Of a DNA stretch of 64,000 bases, positions 43,500-50,658 are shown piece after piece; the first letter of the stretch is position 1; each line of letters opens with the position of its first letter. The DNA lies in contig NZ_SELP01000004.1 of the NCBI RefSeq assembly GCF_004145845.1, positions 310,001 to 374,000 of the forward strand, read 5' to 3'. Origin of the DNA: Loktanella sp. IMCC34160 (GTDB lineage Bacteria; Pseudomonadota; Alphaproteobacteria; Rhodobacterales; Rhodobacteraceae). The notes beneath the pieces are model-generated. The model was given only the letters and a program-made list of their open reading frames with translations. It did not search any database and had not been told where the DNA came from. The translations under genes and the position numbers were made by a program.

Positions 43500-43686
43500 G
43501 GTGGGTTAAAACCCACCTTACCCGGGGGCGCTTCGCCCCCCGAACCCCCCGAGGGTATTTCTAACCCAAAGAAAAAGGGACGCTGAGTCCAGCCCCTTCT
43601 TTGGGACAACAAATATCCCGGGGTGAATGGCCCGGAACGGGCCAGAGGGGCAGCGCCCCTGAACGTAAGGTGGGTCTTAACCCACC
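43500..43686. repeat. Composite multi-hairpin repeat element B
   Basis: About 187 bp with the same parts, in the same order, as 21112-21313: palindrome GGTGGGTTAAAACCCACC (43500-43517), a GGGGGCG/CGCCCCC hairpin, the GGTATTT..ACCCAAAGAA / TTCTTTGGG..AAATATCC spaced inverted repeat, the GGCCCG/CGGGCC and AGGGGC/GCCCCT hairpins, and a terminal GGTGGGTCTTAACCCACC (43669-43686). It lies between convergent recN and the FAD-oxidase gene, whose stop codon is inside the last palindrome. Confidence 0.9.
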
Positions 43687-45065
43687 GCGCCGTTATTTGG
43701 GGGAACAAGCTTGCCGGGGTTCATGATGTTACCGGGGTCCAGTGCGGCTTTGATGCTGCCCATCACCTGCCAACCCTCGCCATGTTCGGCCGCCATGTAA
43801 CCTAGTTTTCCCATACCGATGCCATGTTCCCCAGTCACGGTCCCGCCCAGCCGCAGCGCCCGCTGCGCCATCCGGGCCGATAGGGTTTCGGCCGCGTGAA
43901 CCTCGGCCGTGTCGTCGGGGTCGATCAGCAGGATCGCGTGAAAATTCCCGTCGCCCACATGGCCCAGGATCGGGGCCTCGACCGGCGAGGCTTCGATATC
44001 CGCCTGGGTTTCCGACACCGCCTGGGCCAGCGCCGAGATCGGCACACAGACGTCCGTGACGATTGCCCGCGCACCGGGGCGCGAAGCAAGGATCGCCCGA
44101 TAGGCTTCGTGTCGCATTTTCCACAGTCGGGTGCGGTCTTCGGTCTGCCGCGCCCATTCAAACCCTTCGGCGCCGTTGTCTTCGGCGATGGCACGGAAGA
44201 TTTCGGCGTCTTCGCCCACCCCGATCTCGGACCCGTGAAATTCGACCAGCAGGTGAGGTTTTTCCGGGAAGTCCGCCCCGGAATAGGCATTCACCGCCCG
44301 TGCCGTCGCCGCATCGACGAATTCGATCCGGGCCATGGGCACGCCGGACTGGATGGTTTCGATCACCGCTGCCACGGCCCGGTCCATTTCACCGAAGGCG
44401 CAGACGGCGGCGGAAATCGCACTGGGTTGGCCACGAAGTTTCAGGGTCAATTCGGTGATCAGCCCCAGCGTCCCCTCGGCCCCCACGAACAGCCCGGTCA
44501 GGTCATAGCCGGACGAGGATTTCCGCGCCCGCGTGCCGGTGCGAATGACCCGCCCATCCGCCAGAACCACCTCCAGCCCCATGACATTGTCGCGCATGGT
44601 TCCATAGCGCACGGCGGTCGTCCCCGACGCCCGGGTCGAGGCCATCCCCCCGATCGAGGCATTGGCGCCGGGATCGACCGGGAAGAACAGGCCGGTGGCC
44701 CGAAGCGCCTCGTTCAGGGCCTCGCGGGTGATGCCCGGCTGGACCCGCACATCCATATCCTCGGCATTCACCGCGATGATCCGGTCCATCCGGGCAAAGT
44801 CCACAACGATCCCGCCCTGTACCGCCAACGCGTGTCCTTCCAGCGACGTGCCCGCGCCCCAGCCGATCACCGGGACGCCATGGTTGGCGCAGATTTTCAC
44901 CAGCGCCGCGACCTCTTCGGTTGTCTCGGGATAGGCGACCGCCTCGGGTGGGGTCGGGGGAAAGTGGCTTTCGGATTGGCCGTGGTGGTCCAGTTCGGAC
45001 TTGGACCGGCACAACCGATCCCCTAAGAGGGAAGACAAGGCGGGAAGGGCGGCGTCGAGTGTCAT
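43677..45065 (-). CDS. FAD-linked oxidase, glycolate/D-lactate dehydrogenase type
   Basis: 462 residues from ATG 45065. The PCMH-type FAD domain has VIGWGAGTSLEGHAL and DPGANASIGGMASTRASG; the C-terminal oxidase domain has GHVGDGNFHAILLIDP and VTGEHGIGMGK. GlcD-like proteins oxidise glycolate or D-2-hydroxyacids. Neither glcE nor glcF is nearby, so a single-subunit D-lactate dehydrogenase is more likely. The final residues (GAVG) and TAA are encoded in the repeat palindrome 43669-43686. Divergent from the ClC gene. Confidence 0.9.
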   Translation of the reverse strand: MTLDAALPALSSLLGDRLCRSKSELDHHGQSESHFPPTPPEAVAYPETTEEVAALVKICANHGVPVIGWGAGTSLEGHALAVQGGIVVDFARMDRIIAVNAEDMDVRVQPGITREALNEALRATGLFFPVDPGANASIGGMASTRASGTTAVRYGTMRDNVMGLEVVLADGRVIRTGTRARKSSSGYDLTGLFVGAEGTLGLITELTLKLRGQPSAISAAVCAFGEMDRAVAAVIETIQSGVPMARIEFVDAATARAVNAYSGADFPEKPHLLVEFHGSEIGVGEDAEIFRAIAEDNGAEGFEWARQTEDRTRLWKMRHEAYRAILASRPGARAIVTDVCVPISALAQAVSETQADIEASPVEAPILGHVGDGNFHAILLIDPDDTAEVHAAETLSARMAQRALRLGGTVTGEHGIGMGKLGYMAAEHGEGWQVMGSIKAALDPGNIMNPGKLVPPNNGAVG

Positions 45066-45131
45066 GGCGGAAAGTCCCTTTGGCTGGCCGGACCATAGGC
45101 CAGCCGGACCCTGCGGGGAAGGCGGGAGGCG

Positions 45132-46820
45132 ATGGCAGAGCCGATTGTCGCAGAGATACGGGCGGTTGCCGGGCGGGCGCAGGCCACGCTGGCCCACGCA
45201 TTGCGCGTGCTGCGTCAGAAGGGGCCAAGCCAGGTGCAATTCTGGTTTATCGCCCTTGCGGTCGGCATTGCCGCCGGCTTCGCCGCGCTGGTGTTCCGCC
45301 TTGGGGTCGATCAGCTTCAGTCCGTTGTCTACGGCACCGAAAACACCGCCCGCATCCACCGGGTCGCGGCCCAGATCGACTGGTATTGGCTGATCCTGAT
45401 CCCCGCCACGGGCGGGCTGATCGTCGGGCTGATCCTTGACCGGTTCACGCCAGAGGCGCGGGTCAGGGCGGTTGCGGATGTGATCGAAGGTGCGGCCCTG
45501 AACGAAGGTCGGGTCGAGGTAAAGGCGGGTCTTGCCTCTGCCGCGGCCAGTTTCATCACCCTCTCCACCGGCGGGTCGAGCGGGCGGGAAGGCCCGGTCG
45601 TCCACCTTGCCGCCGTGGTGTCGACCAAGGTGATGAGATGGATGCGGGCCGACGCGATCACCGGGCGCGATCTGTTAGGCTGTGCCGTCGCCGGCGCGGT
45701 GGCCGCCAGTTTCAACGCCCCGATCGCCGGGGCGCTTTTCGCGCTCGAGGTGGTGTTGCGCCATTTCGCCGTGCACGCCTTCGCCCCCATCGTGATCGCG
45801 GCCGTGGCCGCCACGGTCATCAGCCGCCTGATCATGGGGGATGTGACCGAATACTACCTGCTGGAAATGACGACCCTGTCGTTCTACGTCGAACTTCCGG
45901 CCTTTCTGATCCTTGGGCTGGTCTGCGGGTTGGTGGCGACGATCATGATGCTGTCGATTTTCTGGGCCGAGGATTTCGCCAGCGCGGTTCAGGCCCGGCT
46001 GCGCCTGCCGCGCTACCTGCGCCCGATGATCGCCGGGGTGCTTCTGGGGACCATCGCGATTGCCTTCCCGCATATCATTGGTGTCGGTTATGGCACCACG
46101 TCCGAGGCCCTGTCGGGGCGGTTGCTGTTCTGGCAGGCGATCGTCTTTGTCATCATCAAGATCATCGCCACGGCAATCACCATGGGCGGTCGCATGGGGG
46201 GCGGGGTATTCTCGCCCTCCCTGATGGTCGGGGCGCTGACAGGGCTTGCCTTTGGCATGGTGGCCACGGCGATCTTCCCGGATTTCTCCGGCTCGCCCAC
46301 GCTTTATGCCCTTGCCGGGATGGGCGCGGTCGCGGCGGCGGTCCTTGGGGCGCCGATCTCCACCACGCTGATCGTTTTCGAACTGACCGGCGACTGGCAG
46401 ACCGGCCTTGCGGTCATGGTCGCGGTGTCCCTGTCGACGGCCCTGTCGTCGCGGCTGGTGGACCGGTCCTTCTTCCTGACCCAGCTGGAACGGCGCGGCG
46501 TGCATCTGGCCGCCGGGCCGCAGGCCTATCTTCTGGCGACCTTCCAGGTGGCCAGCGTCATGCGGGCCAAGGACGCCCCGCGCGGCGCGGATGAGGGCAC
46601 CTGCTGGGCGATGATTGAACAGGGCCAATACCTTGACGCGGGCGCGACACTGGAAAAGGCGATGCCGCTGTTCGAGGAGGTCGGTGTGCCCTTCCTGCCG
46701 GTGGTCAAACTGGGCGGGCAGGGCGAGGCGCCGGAGCTTTGGGGCGCCCTGTTCCAGGTCGATGCGCTACGGGCCTACAACCGGGCCTTGGCGGCGACCG
46801 CTGCCGAAGAGCATAGCTGA
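45132..46820 (+). CDS. ClC-family chloride/proton antiporter
   Basis: 562 residues with about eleven to twelve hydrophobic helices. The selectivity motif is GSSGREGP, with the gating glutamate at E153 (usual form GKEGP); GGRMGGGVFSPSL and GAPISTTLIVFELTGD are later ClC signatures. A C-terminal soluble part of about 100 residues looks like a degenerate CBS region. ClC exchangers move chloride against protons across the membrane. The first conserved GSGIP motif is not obvious, a divergence worth noting. Divergent from the FAD oxidase. Confidence 0.9.
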   Translation: MAEPIVAEIRAVAGRAQATLAHALRVLRQKGPSQVQFWFIALAVGIAAGFAALVFRLGVDQLQSVVYGTENTARIHRVAAQIDWYWLILIPATGGLIVGLILDRFTPEARVRAVADVIEGAALNEGRVEVKAGLASAAASFITLSTGGSSGREGPVVHLAAVVSTKVMRWMRADAITGRDLLGCAVAGAVAASFNAPIAGALFALEVVLRHFAVHAFAPIVIAAVAATVISRLIMGDVTEYYLLEMTTLSFYVELPAFLILGLVCGLVATIMMLSIFWAEDFASAVQARLRLPRYLRPMIAGVLLGTIAIAFPHIIGVGYGTTSEALSGRLLFWQAIVFVIIKIIATAITMGGRMGGGVFSPSLMVGALTGLAFGMVATAIFPDFSGSPTLYALAGMGAVAAAVLGAPISTTLIVFELTGDWQTGLAVMVAVSLSTALSSRLVDRSFFLTQLERRGVHLAAGPQAYLLATFQVASVMRAKDAPRGADEGTCWAMIEQGQYLDAGATLEKAMPLFEEVGVPFLPVVKLGGQGEAPELWGALFQVDALRAYNRALAATAAEEHS

Positions 46821-46853
46821 CGCCCAAAACTGGGTAGTGCTGACGCCGGTGGC

Positions 46854-47258
46854 CTAGGCGGTCCAGTCGCTGATGATCGCGTCCGCCTCGAACTCGACCA
46901 GCCATTCAGGATTCACGAAACGGTCAATTGCCATGATCGTATCGACCGGGCGGACGTCCCTGAAATATTCCTTGCGCACGTCTATGGCGGCTTTCCAATC
47001 GTTGATGTCGGTCAGGATGACCCGTGTGCGGATCACGTGGTGCAGACCCGACCCGGCCTGTTCAAGCGCCGCCTTGATGATCTCGATGCATCGTCGGGTC
47101 TGGGCGGCGACGTCACCTATGCCCACAGTCTTGCCGTCCTCCCCCACCGGTGCCGTGCCCCCGACGGACACGAATGGACCAACCCGGACCGCGCGCGAGA
47201 AGCCGACAATCGCTTCCATCGGATTGCCGTTCGAAATGAGCTCTCTGTCAAAAGTCAT
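46854..47258 (-). CDS. RidA/YjgF-family protein
   Basis: 134 residues from ATG 47258. The RidA signature is visible (VGPFVSVGGTAPVG, RRCIEIIKAALEQAGSGLHHVIRTRVILTD split over two strands, FVNPEWLVEFEADAI). The arginine that binds the substrate carboxylate in deaminases lies in VIRTRV. RidA proteins hydrolyse reactive enamines. This is a divergent subfamily, so the exact reaction is open. Transcribed away from the riboswitch gene. Confidence 0.88.
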   Translation of the reverse strand: MTFDRELISNGNPMEAIVGFSRAVRVGPFVSVGGTAPVGEDGKTVGIGDVAAQTRRCIEIIKAALEQAGSGLHHVIRTRVILTDINDWKAAIDVRKEYFRDVRPVDTIMAIDRFVNPEWLVEFEADAIISDWTA

Positions 47259-47300
47259 GAAGCACCCCCTTGGCTAGGGGCGAGGATAGCACGATTTCAC

Positions 47301-47328
47301 TTGCCTGACCGGGACGTTCTTCTAGATT
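47301..47328 (+). promoter_or_regulatory. Promoter for the FMN-riboswitch transcript
   Basis: TTGCCT (47301-47306), a 16-base gap and TAGATT (47323-47328). A start about 7 bases later coincides with the first base of the riboswitch P1 stem at 47334, which supports the assignment. Confidence 0.6.
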
Positions 47329-47333
47329 GCCGG

Positions 47334-47475
47334 TGTTCTCAGGGCGGGGCGGAATTCCCCACCGGCGGTATGTGGCGCAAGGCCACGAGCCCGCGAGCGC
47401 CTTCGGTTCGCCGGAGGGTCAGCAGATCAGGTGAGAGGCCTGAGCCGACGGTCATAGTCCGGATGAAAGAGAGCA
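47334..47475 (+). promoter_or_regulatory. FMN riboswitch (RFN element)
   Basis: All conserved blocks are present: CTCAGGGCGGGGCGGAATTC, CCCCACCGGCGGTATG, AGCCCGCGAGCG, GGTCAGCAGATCAGGTGAGA and CCGACGGTCATAGTCCGGAT. P1 closes by TGTTCTC (47334-47340) with GAGAGCA (47469-47475). A downstream hairpin CAGCCC/GGGCTG (47480-47506) may be the expression platform. It controls the ribH-type gene that starts at 47559. Confidence 0.96.
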
Positions 47476-47558
47476 TGGACAGCCCCGCCGCGCCCGCGGA
47501 GGGCTGCCCCATGGGATCGCCTTGGGTGACGTGTCTGTTGCGAAAGGAGATCTGCCAA

Positions 47559-48008
47559 ATGACACACACCCGATATGCCTTCATCAAGGCAAACTGGCAC
47601 GCCGAGATCGTGGATCAGGCCCTTGTCGGCTTCCGCGACGCGCTGCCAAAGGACACGCCGGTCGATGTCTTCGACGTGCCCGGCGCCTTCGAGATGCCGC
47701 TTCTGGCCCGTGACCTTGCCCGCAGCGGCCGCTACGCCGCCGTGGCCTGTGCGGCACTGGTGGTCGACGGCGGCATCTACCGGCACGACTTCGTGGCGCA
47801 GGCCGTGGTTTCCGGGCTGATGCAGGCGGGACTAGAGACCGGGGTGCCGGTTCTGTCGGTGTCGCTGACCCCGCACCATTTTCAGGAAACGCCCCATCAC
47901 ATCGCCATCTACCGCGATCATTTTGTGAAAAAGGGGCGTGAGGCGGCCGAGGCGGCGTTGTCGATCACGGCCACGCGGCGGGCGCTGCATCCGGCCACCG
48001 CCGCCTGA
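47559..48008 (+). CDS. ribH: 6,7-dimethyl-8-ribityllumazine synthase, RibH2 type
   Basis: 149 residues from ATG 47559, behind AAAGGAGATCTGCCAA. Lumazine synthase joins the pyrimidine and butanone phosphate precursors of riboflavin. Motifs: YAFIKANWHAEIVDQA, VPGAFEMPLLARDLA, and GGIYRHDFVAQAV (type 2 signature with catalytic H). Similarity is to the Brucella RibH2 form, whose gene is also riboswitch-controlled. No other rib gene is in the window. An upstream in-frame ATG lies inside the riboswitch and is unlikely to be used. Confidence 0.94.
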   Translation: MTHTRYAFIKANWHAEIVDQALVGFRDALPKDTPVDVFDVPGAFEMPLLARDLARSGRYAAVACAALVVDGGIYRHDFVAQAVVSGLMQAGLETGVPVLSVSLTPHHFQETPHHIAIYRDHFVKKGREAAEAALSITATRRALHPATAA

Positions 48009-48033
48009 CCTTTTGTCGGGTCGTTTCGACCTT

Positions 48034-48059
48034 GAGGGGAGGCAAGGGCGCTTCCCCTC
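48034..48059 (+). terminator. Hairpin after ribH
   Basis: GAGGGGA (48034-48040) pairs with TCCCCTC (48053-48059), 12-base loop, 25 bases after the ribH stop. Likely terminator or mRNA end structure; T-run weak. Confidence 0.5.
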
Positions 48060-48087
48060 TTCCCAAGCATGTGTGCATTTGCAACAC

Positions 48088-48116
48088 TTGGTCGAAACCG
48101 CCGCGCCGGGTATGTA
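48088..48116 (+). promoter_or_regulatory. Candidate promoter of the 48.2-55.9 kb cluster
   Basis: TTGGTC (48088-48093), a 17-base spacer and TATGTA (48111-48116), followed by an AT-rich stretch and, 60 bases on, the coiled-coil gene. Both boxes resemble the sigma-70 consensus. Confidence 0.45.
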
Positions 48117-48177
48117 AATTCATTTAACATTACCTATCTGACGTCGGTAACAGTGATGCTTTGAGGGAGTTTTCCAG

Positions 48178-49254
48178 ATGTCCGATTTCGATGCCCAGAT
48201 CCGCGACAGCCAGGCTCAGGTGCAGGATGCACAGGCCAAGATTGCCGAAATGACCAGCCGGATCGAAGTGGCCCGCCAGAAGATGGAAGCGGGGACCGAT
48301 ATTTCCGTGGATATCGAAAACGCCACGCTGGAAGAGGTGCACGCCCACACCGAAGCGATGAATGCCAATATCGCCGAGTTGATCATGGGTCTGGACGATG
48401 TCACCGCCGGGTTCTCGAAAGATTTTGACGAGATGCGGACCAAGACCGGCTGGGAAACCTTTGTCGGGATCTTTTCCGGCGCCAAGGCCGACAGCATGCG
48501 GCAGGAACGCATCCGCGCCGCAAGCGTGGATGACAAGCTGCAGGACCTGATTTCCAAGTCCAACGTGATCCAGCAATTGCTGGAGGGGCAATTGGCGGTG
48601 CTGAACGAACAGAAGACCAAGGTTGAAGGCAACCTGACCGGCACGCTGGAAGAGCGCGAGGCCGTGGTCGGAGAGCTGGAGGCCGTCCGCGCCGAGATTC
48701 TGGGTATGGACCCGAAGATCATCGAACTGGAAAACAAGATTTCCGTCGAACAGGACGCCGCCGCCCGCACCAAGCTGGAAAGCGAACTGGCCGCCCTGAA
48801 CGCGAAATACAACGAGCTGGTGCAGGCCGAACAGGTGCATCTGGCCAAGTCGCAGACGCTGGAACGCTATATCGAGAAGGGCAAGACCTGGATCGACAGC
48901 CTTCAGAATCAGGCGGCGACCCAGATGGTGCTGATCAACAAGCTGAACACTGACACCAAGCAGCGGGTGGTTCTGTATGACGCGCTGACCAAGTCGCTGA
49001 AAACGGCGCAGCAGCAGGACGTGGCCCACCGGATCAACGAGATCGGGGTCAAGACCGACCAGGAGGCGCAAACCGCCATGGCCGCGATCGGATCGGCCAC
49101 CAACGCCCGCATGGCCGACATGCTGGAAGCCCACGAAGACCAGATGGTCTTTGCCCGCAAGGTGCTGGAAGAAAAGGCCAAGGCTGACGAACGCTTCGTC
49201 CGCAGGTTCCAGAAGATCGTCGAGAAACACGACAAGAATATCTATGGGGCCTGA
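48178..49254 (+). CDS. Long coiled-coil protein heading the unknown cluster
   Basis: 358 residues from ATG 48178, behind GAGGGAG. Nearly the whole length is alpha-helical with heptad-like patterns (QAKIAEMTSRIEVARQKMEA; EEREAVVGELEAVRAEILG; EQDAAARTKLESELAALNAK). No signal peptide, no membrane segment, no catalytic motif. A central stretch, TGWETFVGIFSGAKADSMRQ, and the C-terminal KKADERFVRRFQ-like end are distinctive. The pattern resembles soluble scaffold or TelA/PspA-like proteins, but I could not place it. As the first gene of a cluster with an AAA+ ATPase it may be its substrate or adaptor; inference. Confidence 0.8.
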   Translation: MSDFDAQIRDSQAQVQDAQAKIAEMTSRIEVARQKMEAGTDISVDIENATLEEVHAHTEAMNANIAELIMGLDDVTAGFSKDFDEMRTKTGWETFVGIFSGAKADSMRQERIRAASVDDKLQDLISKSNVIQQLLEGQLAVLNEQKTKVEGNLTGTLEEREAVVGELEAVRAEILGMDPKIIELENKISVEQDAAARTKLESELAALNAKYNELVQAEQVHLAKSQTLERYIEKGKTWIDSLQNQAATQMVLINKLNTDTKQRVVLYDALTKSLKTAQQQDVAHRINEIGVKTDQEAQTAMAAIGSATNARMADMLEAHEDQMVFARKVLEEKAKADERFVRRFQKIVEKHDKNIYGA

Positions 49255-49263
49255 ACTTTGGGA

Positions 49264-49434
49264 ATGCTTTGGTTTGCAAAACTTCCATATTTTTCAGCCG
49301 TCTGGCCTGTTGTTATCCCGCTGAGTTTTCAGCAATTTCTACCAATGCCGTTTGTATTGGGGCTGACGGTGCTCCTGTGGCTGGGTTTGAGCGTAGCTTG
49401 GTTCAGGTTCCGTGAGGTTTATGACTTTGACTGA
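49264..49434 (+). CDS. 56-residue membrane protein
   Basis: An ORF of 57 codons, ATG 49264 to TGA 49434. It has two hydrophobic segments (YFSAVWPVVIPLSF, then PFVLGLTVLLWLGLSVAWF) and an acidic end VYDFD. Its GC content is about 45-50%, well below the surrounding genes. It overlaps the next gene by 14 bases if that gene starts at ATG 49421. It lacks a good ribosome-binding site (TTTGGGA precedes the ATG). Probably a real small membrane protein of the cluster. Confidence 0.5.
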   Translation: MLWFAKLPYFSAVWPVVIPLSFQQFLPMPFVLGLTVLLWLGLSVAWFRFREVYDFD

Positions 49435-50545
49435 CCTCGCCGACGATCATTTCCGCCTTGAAGACACCCGCGTTACCCGGCGCTATTTCGGGAAGTTCGA
49501 AAAGATCACCGGCTATCTGGGCCGGGTGGCGGCGGTGCTGGACAGCGAGGGGCGGTTTTCCAAGCCCGAGATCGCGGCGATTGCCCGCTATCTTGTCGGC
49601 CTGAACCTGACCTTTCGGACGCTGGCGCATAAATACCATTTCGCGGGCCGCTTCGCCCATGCGGGCGCCCTGACCTTTGACCGTGTCGAAAGCGGCTTTC
49701 CGGTCTTCACCGAACTTCTGGAAATGGCCAATGACGCGCTTCAGGCGAAAAAGCATCTGTCCGAAATGCCGGGCGAAGAGGCGCTGAAGGACCAGATGGT
49801 CCGGGTCATCACCGGCGAACAGGCGGTTCCGGTAAAGTTGCAATATGCCCTGTCGCAGCGGCTTTATTATCAGGAACTGGCCAAGGGCGGGCAATTCCTT
49901 GCCCGCAACGATCCGGATGTCGTCTGGCTGGAAAACCTTTCCGAGGGCCGCCGCCGGTTCCTGATCCATTGGGCGGTCTATGATGCCACCAACAACCTGC
50001 CGACGCTTTATCTGATGGAGGTCGAGGATACGGGTCGGATCGGCCTGCCCAAGGACGAACGCCGCTGGCCCGAGGCACAGGCGCATCTGATGGCGCAGTC
50101 GCTGACCTCGCTGAAGCTGTTGACCATTGCCCGCGGATTTGACGAGGATTTCCACGACCTGCACCCCAAACGTCTGCGCCGCATCCACCTTGGCCCGATG
50201 TATTCCCATGCCTTCACCCGGCAGGCGGGCCCGATCCGCGAGGTGCTGGAAGCCGCCCGCGCGCCCGAGGGCGAGGATTGGGCGCTGGTCTGGACCGAGG
50301 AAGACCTGCTGAGCCAAAGCGTGGAGCGGGTCAAGGACGGCTGGTTCAGCACCTCCGAGCGCGAGATCTTCGCGCTGGACCCCTTTGTCGGGAAGGGGGC
50401 GGAAACCGGGGCCACGGCGATGGAGCGGGCCCTGATCATGCCGCAGCGTCCGTTTCAGGCCCTGGCCGAACGGAACCCGCCGGGGTTTCGGGATGTGCGC
50501 AAATTCGTGGTGAACCCGCAGGGCAGGGTGCTGAGCTACAGGTAA
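49421..50545 (+). CDS. Unknown soluble protein of the AAA+ cluster
   Basis: 374 residues from ATG 49421 (a GTG at 49412 is also possible). No signal peptide or membrane segment. Regions such as KPEIAAIARYLVGLNLTFRT, RRRFLIHWAVYDATNNLPTL and the His-rich PKRLRRIHLGPMYSHAF look well ordered, but I recognise no domain. It is one of two large soluble proteins in the cluster (with the DUF6638 protein). Its TAA stop is the first TAA of the palindrome GTAAGGTGGGT, so the repeat begins inside the gene. Confidence 0.82.
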   Translation: MTLTDLADDHFRLEDTRVTRRYFGKFEKITGYLGRVAAVLDSEGRFSKPEIAAIARYLVGLNLTFRTLAHKYHFAGRFAHAGALTFDRVESGFPVFTELLEMANDALQAKKHLSEMPGEEALKDQMVRVITGEQAVPVKLQYALSQRLYYQELAKGGQFLARNDPDVVWLENLSEGRRRFLIHWAVYDATNNLPTLYLMEVEDTGRIGLPKDERRWPEAQAHLMAQSLTSLKLLTIARGFDEDFHDLHPKRLRRIHLGPMYSHAFTRQAGPIREVLEAARAPEGEDWALVWTEEDLLSQSVERVKDGWFSTSEREIFALDPFVGKGAETGATAMERALIMPQRPFQALAERNPPGFRDVRKFVVNPQGRVLSYR

Positions 50546-50644
50546 GGTGGGTCAAGACCCACCTTACGAATGGGTATCGGAACTGGGTGGGTCGAGACCC
50601 ACCTTACGCAAGTGGCGGAAAGGTAAGGTGGGTTTCAACCCACC
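50542..50644 (+). repeat. Three palindromes in a row (copies at 40-41 bp spacing)
   Basis: GGTGGGTCAAGACCCACC (50546-50563, with a 26-bp full palindrome from 50542), GGTGGGTCGAGACCCACC (50586-50603) and GGTGGGTTTCAACCCACC (50627-50644). Their starts are 40 and 41 bases apart. They fill the whole gap between the 374-residue gene and the AAA+ gene and end 14 bases before the ATPase start codon. They would form three hairpins in the operon mRNA. Confidence 0.92.
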
Positions 50645-50658
50645 CTGACGGAGGAAAG

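Noticed and set aside
47037-47558. N-terminal extension of ribH through upstream in-frame ATGs
   Set aside because: The extension would lie inside the FMN riboswitch and its expression platform; the ATG at 47559 has the good ribosome-binding site and fits family length.
50542-50644. CRISPR-like array of three regularly spaced repeats
   Set aside because: The repeats are palindromes that also occur singly all over the window, the intervals are only 22-23 bases and share sequence, and there are no cas genes.
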